From: CAZHPY01 sp964534705
GTDB taxonomy: Bacteria > Omnitrophota > Gorgyraeia > 2-01-FULL-45-10
Reading direction: 5' to 3'
DNA: 12,475 nucleotides
Assembly (NCBI GenBank): GCA_964534705.1
Contig: CAZHPY010000046.1
Location: 1-12,475 of the forward strand
A model generated the notes under the pieces. It was not told where the DNA came from, did not search any database, and saw only the letters and a list, made by a program, of their open reading frames with translations. Below, piece by piece: positions 1 to 5,436 of this stretch (the first letter of the stretch is position 1; each line of letters starts with the position of its first letter). The position numbers and the translations under genes are program-made.

Positions 1-702
1 TCCCTTCTTCAGGAGCTGCCTTTTAACAAAACGCTTCCAGTCGGCCCAGTAAGAAGACCCTTTCGGTTCCATCATGACTATCGGCCGCGGCTTTGACTTC
101 CCGGTCTGGATCAGGGTAAGCATCTCAAACCCTTCATCGTGCGTACCGAACCCTCCGGGGAAAAGAGCCGTAGCGTCTGTTTCTTTTACAAAGACCAGTT
201 TTCTGGTAAAAAAATATTTAAAATTTATTATTTTATCTTTTTCATAGATATAGGGATTGGGCTTCTGTTCAAAGGGAAGCCGTATATTCAACGCGAATTC
301 TTTCCCCGCCAGGGCGCCTTTATTCCCGGCCTCCATGATCCCGGGGCCGCCGCCGGTTACTATCATATATCCTTTTTCCGTAAGCAATTCCGAGAATTTT
401 TCAGCCATGCTATACTCGAGAGACGTTTTTTTTGTCCTGGCAGACCCGAATATGATGACCTTTTTGATATTTCTATAAGGAGAGAATATCTTGAATGAAT
501 ACCGCAGTTCTTTCAGGGTATTATTAACAAGTTTGAGGTCGCCTCTGCTGTCGGATTCCATTCCAAGCTTAATCGCGGTCGTAAGTATCTGCCGCAGGAG
601 GCGGCTCGTCTTCCCGGAACCGGCCCTTACGGCAAGTTCGCTTATCAGGCCGTCTATGTCCTTATTCCCGGTCTCGTATTCCCTGGACATTTTTTTATAC
701 AT
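1..702 (-). CDS. LOG family protein (TIGR00730-type Rossmann fold), C-terminus outside window
   Basis: This is the N-terminal 234 residues of a LOG-family (lysine decarboxylase-like) protein; the reading frame runs off the left edge. The family hallmarks are visible: GSART at 86-90, the nucleotide-binding GGGPGIMEAGNKGA at 117-130 and PGGFGTHDE at 182-190. Characterised LOG proteins cleave the N-glycosidic bond of nucleoside 5'-monophosphates (cytokinin activation in plants, AMP/purine turnover in bacteria); the substrate here is unknown. About 75 residues precede the Rossmann core, so this is a longer bacterial form. The start ATG at 702 lies 1 base after the corA stop codon, and an in-frame ATG at 690 is an alternative. 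AGGA sits about 11 bases upstream, inside the end of corA, so translational coupling with corA is likely. No key motif is missing in the visible part. Confidence 0.9.
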   Translation of the reverse strand, partial: MYKKMSREYETGNKDIDGLISELAVRAGSGKTSRLLRQILTTAIKLGMESDSRGDLKLVNNTLKELRYSFKIFSPYRNIKKVIIFGSARTKKTSLEYSMAEKFSELLTEKGYMIVTGGGPGIMEAGNKGALAGKEFALNIRLPFEQKPNPYIYEKDKIINFKYFFTRKLVFVKETDATALFPGGFGTHDEGFEMLTLIQTGKSKPRPIVMMEPKGSSYWADWKRFVKRQLLKKG

Positions 703-703
703 G

Positions 704-1678
704 CTACAGCCAGTTCCTGCGCTTGAAAAAGGCCAGCATGGAGATAGTTATGACCGCCATGATAGCTATTACGACCGGATACCCGAATTTACTGTCTAAT
801 TCCGGCATGTGCTTGAAATTCATTCCGTATATACTGGCTACCAAGGTAAGAGGCATCATTATAGTAGCTATGATGGTAAGGGTTTTCATTACTTCATTAA
901 GGCGGTTTGATATCAGCGAGGTATATGCCTCCATGGCGCCGGTGATGACGTCCCGTGAGGCGCTTATGGTATCATTCAGCCTGACCAGGTTATCGTATAT
1001 GTTCCTGTAATATATGACATTTGCAGGCGAGATAAACTCAAAATCTCCGCGCACTATGCTGGACATAACATCTGCCTGCGGACCGATCGCGCGTTTTAAG
1101 TACATGATCTCGTTTTTAAGATTATAGATCTTCTTAAGTGTATCCCTGTTAGGCGCGCCAAAAAGCTCGTCGCTTATTTCATCCACGAAAGAATCGAATT
1201 TCTGTATGACGGGGAAATAGCTGTCGATACAGGAATCCATTATGGAATACAGGAGCATATCGGCGCCGTGCATCATCATGGGGGACTGCTTTTTGCTCCT
1301 CTCCTTGCACACTGCTATGGAATTAAGAGGGCAGCTGTGAAATGTGATGAGAAAATTTTTGCCCAGGCAGCAGTCCAGCTCAGCGGTCTTCACCTTCTCG
1401 ATCGTATTCGTACCGTTAGATTCGAGTGAAAATGCTATCAGGAAAAAATAGCCTTTAAATTTTTCTATCTTGGGGCGGGCGTTGGGCATAATAAAATCTT
1501 CTATGGTAAGTTCATGGAGATTAAATACCGATGTAAGGAAATCAATATCGGAATCCTCTATATCAAGCATATCCAGCCAGATAAGGGACTGCTCGTCCTT
1601 GACGGCTTCCGTTATTTCCTCAACCGAAAGGCCTGTTTTCAGGCCATGCGCGGGGTGATAAAAAAAAGATTCATACAT
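704..1678 (-). CDS. corA: CorA family magnesium/cobalt transport protein
   Basis: This 324-residue protein is an inner-membrane divalent-cation channel of the CorA/MIT superfamily, forming homopentamers that take up Mg2+ (also Co2+/Ni2+). The cytoplasmic N-terminal funnel domain is about 1-260, including the long helix before the pore. Two C-terminal membrane helices follow at about 266-284 and 301-319. The signature Y284-G285-M286-N287 at the end of TM1 is intact, with the MPEL loop at 291-294 just after it, and the protein ends in the usual basic tail (KRRNWL). Length and architecture are normal for CorA. The start at 1678 is supported by AGGAG about 7 bases upstream. It is followed 1 base later by the LOG-family gene and preceded by the response regulator 101 bases away. 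A palindrome at 1694-1716 lies in its 5' leader or promoter. Confidence 0.95.
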   Translation of the reverse strand: MYESFFYHPAHGLKTGLSVEEITEAVKDEQSLIWLDMLDIEDSDIDFLTSVFNLHELTIEDFIMPNARPKIEKFKGYFFLIAFSLESNGTNTIEKVKTAELDCCLGKNFLITFHSCPLNSIAVCKERSKKQSPMMMHGADMLLYSIMDSCIDSYFPVIQKFDSFVDEISDELFGAPNRDTLKKIYNLKNEIMYLKRAIGPQADVMSSIVRGDFEFISPANVIYYRNIYDNLVRLNDTISASRDVITGAMEAYTSLISNRLNEVMKTLTIIATIMMPLTLVASIYGMNFKHMPELDSKFGYPVVIAIMAVITISMLAFFKRRNWL

Positions 1679-1693
1679 AGACCTTCTCCTGTG

Positions 1694-1716
1694 TATTACA
1701 CCTAATAAGTGTAATA
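1694..1716. repeat. 8-bp inverted repeat in the corA upstream region
   Basis: TATTACAC and GTGTAATA form a perfect inverted repeat with a 7-base spacer, 16 bases upstream of the corA start. It overlaps a possible -10 region (TTGATA, then 17 bases, then TACACT on the minus strand). It could be an operator for a dimeric regulator or a small RNA hairpin in the leader. There is no U-run after it, so it is not a terminator. Function is inferred only. Confidence 0.35.
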
Positions 1717-1779
1717 TATAACAATTCCCGTATCAAGTATTATTTTAATACCAGGTATAAGTTGGAAGGTAAAGCTACA

Positions 1780-2142
1780 TCATGCCAATACTGAATCGAT
1801 CATCTTCATGGCTTCGTCCGGCGAAAATGGTTTTTTCAGGCACCGCGATATTCCGAACGCGTCCAGGCAAACGTCATAGTCTTTATTATAAAAAGCCGTC
1901 ATCGCTATCGTCGGGATACGCCGCAGGGCACTGTCCTGCCTGACCTCTTCGGAGAACTGGAACCCGTGTTTCTTTGGCATCTTCAGGTCGAACAATATAC
2001 AGTCCGGCTTGATCTGCCGCGCCTGGTTTATGGCGTCCGACGGATCGTCATTTATTATGACCCTGTAACCATATAATTCAAGCGCCATTTCGAACTCTTG
2101 CAAAAAATCTACATCATTATCTACTGCCAATATCGTTTTCAT
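1780..2142 (-). CDS. single-domain response regulator (CheY-like receiver)
   Basis: This 120-residue protein is a complete receiver domain with no output domain. The conserved site is intact: acidic pocket D8/D10 (VDND), phosphoacceptor D52 (ILFDLKMP), T82 (AMTA) and the K104-P105 pair. It should accept phosphate from a histidine kinase and act through protein-protein contact, but no kinase is in the window, so its partner is unknown. The start at 2142 has a strong AAGGAGG about 8 bases upstream. An extended -10 (TGATATATT) is present at 2177-2185, giving a leader of about 30 bases. It is followed 101 bases later by corA on the same strand; co-transcription is possible but not shown. Confidence 0.93.
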   Translation of the reverse strand: MKTILAVDNDVDFLQEFEMALELYGYRVIINDDPSDAINQARQIKPDCILFDLKMPKKHGFQFSEEVRQDSALRRIPTIAMTAFYNKDYDVCLDAFGISRCLKKPFSPDEAMKMIDSVLA

Positions 2143-2176
2143 TTATCAACCCTCCTTTTTATTTGGTATCAATTCA

Positions 2177-2185
2177 AATATATCA
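2177..2185 (-). promoter_or_regulatory. probable extended -10 promoter of the response regulator gene
   Basis: On the minus strand TGATATATT matches the TGnTATAAT extended -10 form at five of six core bases and lies about 35 bases before the start codon, leaving room for the strong Shine-Dalgarno. No convincing -35 hexamer is seen. The placement is plausible, but the call rests on motif match alone. Confidence 0.4.
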
Positions 2186-2235
2186 TTAAGGAGGATTAAG
2201 TAAATCTACTTTTTCGTGGTTTTATTGACTTTTTT

Positions 2236-3225
2236 CTACCATCTCCAGGCAGCGCCGGCATAAATAGCCGTTTCTCTTTTTGACGCAAGCGCCTTCAGGA
2301 AGGCTTCGCCATCGCCTGCAAATATTTGACGTGACAACTCAAAACTGATACCGATGTCCTTATTCTCTATATCGTTTTTTAGCTTCAATAATATAGTATC
2401 TTTATCCGTGAGCCTGGCATTTGCGCCGAAGACTATCGCCTTTGTTTTCTTGTTTTCGTATTCCACTTCAAAGACCAGGCCTGTATCTTTTTTCAGTCTC
2501 CAGCTGCCGTATATCCTGATCGTTTGCGGCTCGTTCCTGCCGCGTTCAGTAACCCTTATCCCTATTTCGTATTGGATATATTTTTCCTTAAATACAGCCG
2601 CGCTTGCATCAAAAATAAATACGGAACCCGTGTCTTTGCTCAACACATAAGCTATCCGCGCCCTGTCCGTTATGTCCCAATGTCCTTTAAATACCAGCGT
2701 GTGGACAAGCTTCTTTTTCCGTATAAGCTCCGCCTTCTCGTATTGGTATATAAGCTGGTTATTTTTATTTATTTCCCACATGCCTGTAAAAGTCAGGATA
2801 TCGTATTTACCGTCTTCTTTTCTTATGTGAAAAGTGAGCCTGTTATTTTTATCGGCCTTCCACGATCCGGCTATGTTCAATACATAAGTTACCCGCACAC
2901 CCTCTTTTGTCATAGTCGTAACGGCGAATAAAAGGGATCCTTCATCTACGTCCAGGATCTCTCCCTGCAATGTAACCTGGTCGCCAAATGTCTTCCTGGC
3001 AGACTTATCCAATGTTAACCTTAATTCATGGTTATAAGTTAAGGACCATTTGCCGGAAAGCTTGATCTGGTTAGGGATGTTCTCGTTTCCTGAAAGAGGG
3101 AATTTTATATGGTATATCAAATTATTATTTTCGTCGGTCTTGAACTTACCGTCCAGTACCTTACGGAACTTAGGCAGATATACCAGCCTGTTATATGGAT
3201 CGAGCTCGTAGCGGACTTTTTGCAT
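2236..3225 (-). CDS. beta-rich tandem-repeat protein of unknown function
   Basis: I do not recognise a named family. The 329-residue protein is made almost entirely of a degenerate repeat of about 30 residues with the pattern hydrophobic-x-G-x-W, five to six residues, N-x-L-x-[YF]. Clear copies start near G26 (DGKF), G58 (SGKW), G120 (AGSW), G148 (TGMW), G181 (KGHW) and G240 (YGSW), with weaker ones near G88 and G267. Each unit looks like a beta-hairpin, alternating with a charged linker. The final segment AGAAWRW ends in an aromatic residue, as outer-membrane barrels often do, but no signal peptide is visible at this start. The start at 3225 has no Shine-Dalgarno; instead an extended -10 (TGGTATAAT) lies 6 bases upstream, suggesting a leaderless mRNA. 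A solenoid or beta-barrel-like sheet is an inference from the periodicity. Confidence 0.8.
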   Translation of the reverse strand: MQKVRYELDPYNRLVYLPKFRKVLDGKFKTDENNNLIYHIKFPLSGNENIPNQIKLSGKWSLTYNHELRLTLDKSARKTFGDQVTLQGEILDVDEGSLLFAVTTMTKEGVRVTYVLNIAGSWKADKNNRLTFHIRKEDGKYDILTFTGMWEINKNNQLIYQYEKAELIRKKKLVHTLVFKGHWDITDRARIAYVLSKDTGSVFIFDASAAVFKEKYIQYEIGIRVTERGRNEPQTIRIYGSWRLKKDTGLVFEVEYENKKTKAIVFGANARLTDKDTILLKLKNDIENKDIGISFELSRQIFAGDGEAFLKALASKRETAIYAGAAWRW

Positions 3226-3231
3226 GAACTA

Positions 3232-3240
3232 ATTATACCA
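3232..3240 (-). promoter_or_regulatory. extended -10 promoter for a leaderless mRNA (beta-repeat gene)
   Basis: TGGTATAAT is followed by six bases (TAGTTC) and then the ATG at 3225. A start site 7 bases after the box would fall on the A of ATG, so the mRNA would have no leader. The same geometry recurs upstream of the starts at 3712, 4227 and 7373. Confidence 0.6.
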
Positions 3241-3257
3241 CAATCTTAGTCCGTACG

Positions 3258-3303
3258 TAGGGACAGACACCTATTTATTTTGCTAAATAGGTGTCTGTCC
3301 CTA
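3258..3303. repeat. REP-like perfect inverted repeat (20-bp arms, 6-base loop)
   Basis: The left arm at 3258-3277 and the right arm at 3284-3303 (TAAATAGGTGTCTGTCCCTA) are exact reverse complements around the loop TTTTGC. The element lies between the RlpA-like gene and the beta-repeat gene. A solo copy of the arm recurs at 12431-12450. Short palindromes of this GGGACAG... type are dispersed in many genomes and are often linked to REP-associated Y1 transposases (RAYT); that link is from general knowledge and no such gene is in the window. It could also act as a roadblock or mRNA 3' end, but no U-tract follows on the minus strand. Confidence 0.85.
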
Positions 3304-3319
3304 TTTTGTCCAATAATTT

Positions 3320-3712
3320 TTATTGTAGTAATTCGATCCTTACTCTTATTGTAGCCGGCTTAAAATTGCCATTAAGATCATAAAACGCTTTTGCGGCCAA
3401 ATCGATTATGCGCCCCTTTGCCACTAGTCGCTTGTTAGGCCCGCGGTCGTTTATAGTAACTATGATAGACTTGCCGTTATCCAGGTTAGTTACTCTTGCC
3501 TTAGTACCTAGCGGAACATCCCACATCGCCGCGTAATGGCCATTCCGAAAAAACTTGTTACCCGCGACCATAAAACCATAATACCACGATGCATCACCGA
3601 CAAGGGTCCTTGCTACAACCGGCTCCTGAGTTTTTTCAGCATAGGCGAAAATATCGATTAAAAGAACAAAGCACAACAGCAATGTTATCAACATGCGTTT
3701 TGCTTTCACCAT
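3320..3712 (-). CDS. exported RlpA-like double-psi beta-barrel protein
   Basis: The protein has 130 residues, with a signal peptide at about 1-25 (basic MVKAKR, hydrophobic core, cleavage near AYA). The double-psi beta-barrel domain of the RlpA family fills the rest: GDASWY at 39-44, RVTNLDNG at 73-80, the hallmark VTINDRGP at 85-92 and RIIDLAAKAF at 101-110. RlpA proteins act on peptidoglycan glycan strands at the septum, and some are lytic transglycosylases. Here the usual TASGE or TANGE segment reads FFRNGHY (54-60), so the Glu reported as catalytic in Pseudomonas RlpA appears to be replaced by His, while the Asp of NDRGP is present. There is no SPOR domain, so it is a minimal form. The start lacks a Shine-Dalgarno, and TGATATACT lies 6 bases before the ATG. 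Confidence 0.85.
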   Translation of the reverse strand: MVKAKRMLITLLLCFVLLIDIFAYAEKTQEPVVARTLVGDASWYYGFMVAGNKFFRNGHYAAMWDVPLGTKARVTNLDNGKSIIVTINDRGPNKRLVAKGRIIDLAAKAFYDLNGNFKPATIRVRIELLQ

Positions 3713-3718
3713 GACGTA

Positions 3719-3727
3719 AGTATATCA
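3719..3727 (-). promoter_or_regulatory. extended -10 promoter for a leaderless mRNA (RlpA-like gene)
   Basis: TGATATACT is followed by TACGTC and then the ATG at 3712. The six-base spacing puts the expected transcription start at the start codon. No Shine-Dalgarno is present between them. Confidence 0.5.
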
Positions 3728-3747
3728 TATATTTTGGGTCAAGCGAA

Positions 3748-3926
3748 GGCGGGCCTTGCGGGGTCCAGCCTTAAAGCGGCGTTGAATAAATTTCCACACC
3801 TTATGGCGATATAGCAAAAATTTTAAATTCCTGAAAGAAGTTAAAATTTTGTGGAAATTTTTCCGAGACAATTTGGATGCCTAATCCAAATTGCCGTCCG
3901 CTGAAGGCGACCCCACAAGGGCCGCC
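3748..3926. repeat. nested long inverted repeat, candidate MITE-like element or structured RNA
   Basis: This non-coding 179-bp stretch is palindromic at several nested levels. The outermost GC-rich arms 3748-3765 and 3909-3926 match at 16 of 18 positions. Inside them, GCCTT/AGCGG blocks pair (3768-3781 with 3895-3908, small bulges). Further in, AAATTTCCAC at 3788-3797 pairs with 3851-3860, and AAAATTTTAA at 3817-3826 pairs with 3841-3850 around a 14-base loop. A separate perfect 10-bp hairpin (3869-3878 with 3884-3893) branches from the right side. The layered order is consistent with one folded unit. No obvious target-site duplication and no transposase are seen. It lies between the Smr gene and the RlpA-like promoter. 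Confidence 0.75.
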
Positions 3927-3966
3927 GATCTGGTTGTTACTAAAGCTTAGGGTTAAGAGTGGAATT

Positions 3967-4227
3967 TTATCTGCAGAATCTGAAATGGACGAAGACCCGC
4001 CCGAAGTTCTTACTGTCTTTTTCTATCCTATGGTAAAGCTTTTTGACCTCCGGCTTTTCCAGGAACCGCAAAACATGCTTTTTTAACTGGCCGCTTCCTT
4101 TGCCCGGGATTATCTCTATCAATTCTATCTTTTTATCAACGGCTTCCCTGATCACCCGATTGAGTTCTGCCTCTATCGCGCCGCCCTGATCGAAAATATC
4201 ATGAAGGTCCAATTTGATCTTAGCCAT
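3967..4227 (-). CDS. standalone Smr-domain protein
   Basis: This 86-residue protein consists of a single Smr (small MutS-related) domain, as found at the C-terminus of MutS2. Motifs seen are LDLH at 6-9, the loop GKGSGQLK at 42-49, and the C-terminal NFGRVFVHFR at 74-83 with H81. Smr domains bind nucleic acid and several have nicking or RNA endonuclease activity; whether this copy is active is not known. It starts at 4227 without a Shine-Dalgarno. The extended -10 TGATATAAT lies 6 bases upstream and is half of a palindromic divergent promoter shared with the Cys-rich gene on the other strand. The non-coding nested repeat begins 40 bases after its stop. Confidence 0.87.
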   Translation of the reverse strand: MAKIKLDLHDIFDQGGAIEAELNRVIREAVDKKIELIEIIPGKGSGQLKKHVLRFLEKPEVKKLYHRIEKDSKNFGRVFVHFRFCR

Positions 4228-4233
4228 GAGTTA

Positions 4234-4259
4234 ATTATATCACAAAAGTGTGATATAAT
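4234..4259. promoter_or_regulatory. palindromic divergent promoter (two back-to-back extended -10 boxes)
   Basis: ATTATATCACA and TGTGATATAAT form a perfect 11-bp inverted repeat around AAAG. Each arm contains TGnTATAAT facing outwards: 4242-4234 toward the Smr gene (six bases to the ATG, leaderless) and 4251-4259 toward the Cys-rich gene (leader of about 20 bases with a Shine-Dalgarno). The two boxes are so close that RNA polymerase can probably serve only one side at a time. The palindrome could also bind a dimeric regulator. Confidence 0.6.
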
Positions 4260-4286
4260 TACCTTTGGGTAAAAAAAGGAGAAAAC

Positions 4287-4466
4287 ATGGAAAAGAATAA
4301 TGCTGTAGAGCAGTGCGCGGAGTGCCCTCTTTGCAAGTTCTCAAGGAACAGGAAAAATAAGGGAATGCTTTATAACATCGCAAGAAAAGTACAAAGCACG
4401 TGCCCGGTTTGCAAGGAAGCGAATGAAAAATCTGGAAAGGACCTTCAGAAAAGCAAGTTTTTCTAG
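4287..4466 (+). CDS. small Cys-rich (zinc-ribbon-like) protein, 59 aa
   Basis: This is the only plus-strand gene I can support. It encodes 59 residues with five cysteines: C10, C13 and C16 (CAECPLC) and C39/C42 (CPVC). The two CxxC clusters, 22 residues apart, resemble a zinc-binding ribbon. The rest is rich in Lys and Asn with no hydrophobic segment, so it should be cytosolic. AAGGAG lies 5 bases before the ATG and an extended -10 is at 4251-4259, which together support expression. It is divergent from the Smr gene and converges with the lipoprotein gene, whose stop is only 20 bases away. I do not recognise a named family; nucleic-acid binding would be a guess. Confidence 0.72.
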   Translation: MEKNNAVEQCAECPLCKFSRNRKNKGMLYNIARKVQSTCPVCKEANEKSGKDLQKSKFF

Positions 4467-4485
4467 TTAAGAAAGACGCCTGTTT

Positions 4486-5199
4486 TCATTTTCTTTTGAA
4501 ATATCTGAGCAATCTAAGTAACCTGTTTTCGGCTTTCATTGTAGCTGTTATGTAAAAATCTTTTTTATAAGCTGCTGCTAAAGGCAGGTCCCATTCAGCC
4601 GTATTCTTCTCTATCTTAGCCGTATTAGCGCTAATGATATCGCGTGGCATTTGCAGGACGTACTTAAAACGGGATTTCCTTAATAATTCTTCATTTTCCC
4701 TGGTATCTTTAGTCTCCTGGTCCTTGATGGGCTCAAAATACTCAGTGTATGTTATAGACCCGTCTTTATTTGTGGTAACCGTTACGTTTTTCTTGCCTTC
4801 AAATAATTTCCTTATATCATCGAATTCTACATCTAAAGCAACGGTCGTTATATCCCCTGTTTCGGATTTTTTATAGCTCTTTTTCTTTATAGCGCTAACA
4901 TTAAATGCGTCCATAAAGTCCTTATCGTTTACTTCAGTCCCCATGCTGACTTTCGCCTGCTTTGCAAGATCACTCATCAGCGGTTTGGTGCCGCCGGGCT
5001 GGGCTTGGCGTTGGGCTTCTATTTTAGCCATGACTGCCTTCATTGCTTCCTGAGCATTAATAGAAAAGGATATAACAAGGCGGCCTGACATGTCATCATT
5101 CAGATATGTTTGCTGTTCATAGTCAACGCAGCCGCATAGCGCTATCAATGCAAAACAAACCGATGCTATCTTAAGCACTCTATCTGAATTACTCATCAT
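4486..5199 (-). CDS. LppM-like envelope lipoprotein
   Basis: The protein has 237 residues from the chosen start. A lipoprotein signal peptide is clear: MMSNSDRVLKIAS, a hydrophobic stretch, then LCGC with the lipidated Cys at 24. The mature part has a beta-rich opening (YLNDDMSGRLVISFSI), a helical segment with KAVMAKIEAQ, and later strands (VTVTTNKDGSITYTEYF; FKYVLQMP; EWDLP). This pattern recalls LppM/DUF3153-type lipoproteins, but the match is from memory. The frame is open up to 5304, but that extension would overlap the upstream gene by over 100 bases and bury the signal peptide, so I place the start at 5199 (or 5196). This overlaps the upstream stop by 11 bases, a typical coupled arrangement. 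It is the last gene of the operon. Confidence 0.8.
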   Translation of the reverse strand: MMSNSDRVLKIASVCFALIALCGCVDYEQQTYLNDDMSGRLVISFSINAQEAMKAVMAKIEAQRQAQPGGTKPLMSDLAKQAKVSMGTEVNDKDFMDAFNVSAIKKKSYKKSETGDITTVALDVEFDDIRKLFEGKKNVTVTTNKDGSITYTEYFEPIKDQETKDTRENEELLRKSRFKYVLQMPRDIISANTAKIEKNTAEWDLPLAAAYKKDFYITATMKAENRLLRLLRYFKRK

Positions 5200-5419
5200 C
5201 ACTCCACTGTTCCTCGCGCGGTTGATCCGACGCATTCTTTTCCTGCTGTACTGGTTCTGACTGTTGCTGATCCTGCTGATCCTGATCTTCTTGTGTGGTT
5301 TCATTTGAAGTCATATCAGACTGTTCTGGTTCCGGCGCAGGTTGGGCATACGCATAATGCAGCGATGAGACACATAGTAAAACTATGATTAGCACTGCAG
5401 TTACTCTGATCTTTAACAT
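5189..5419 (-). CDS. small exported Gln/Glu/Asp-rich protein, 76 aa
   Basis: A signal peptide at about 1-25 (MLKIRVTAVLIIVLLC core, cleavage at AYA|QPA) is followed by about 50 residues of low-complexity acidic and Gln-rich sequence (QEDQDQQDQQQSEP). There is no Cys in the mature part. The mature chain is predicted to be disordered and periplasmic. A strong AGGAGG lies before the start at 5419, 17 bases after the upstream gene's stop, and its stop codon overlaps the start of the lipoprotein gene. Position and overlap indicate one operon with translational coupling. No family is recognised; a linker, chaperone-like or accessory role in the same envelope complex is possible but not shown. Confidence 0.75.
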   Translation of the reverse strand: MLKIRVTAVLIIVLLCVSSLHYAYAQPAPEPEQSDMTSNETTQEDQDQQDQQQSEPVQQEKNASDQPREEQWSDDE

Positions 5420-5436
5420 CTCTTTCTCCTCCTGTT

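Noticed and set aside
221..242. AT-rich run as a promoter or origin signal
   Set aside because: It lies within the LOG-family coding frame (KIINFKYFFT) and is explained by the protein sequence.
2188..2194. Plus-strand AAGGAGG resembling a ribosome-binding site
   Set aside because: No start codon or open frame follows; stop codons occur at once, so it is chance.
3748..3926. tRNA or known riboswitch at the structured intergenic region
   Set aside because: No cloverleaf, TΨC-like or anticodon arrangement and no riboswitch core that I recognise; described instead as an inverted-repeat element.
3877..4086. 69-codon plus-strand open frame
   Set aside because: It spans the nested inverted repeat and the end of the Smr gene in antisense, with no ribosome-binding site or recognisable domain.
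4447..4490. Bidirectional terminator between the convergent Cys-rich and lipoprotein genes
   Set aside because: Only a weak AT-only stem (AGAAAA/TTTTCT) inside the coding end is present; no GC-rich stem with a T-run.
5200..5304. N-terminal extension of the lipoprotein gene up to 5304
   Set aside because: It would overlap the upstream exported-peptide gene by more than 100 bases and place a very basic stretch of about 35 residues before the lipoprotein signal peptide; the coupled ATG at 5199/5196 fits better.
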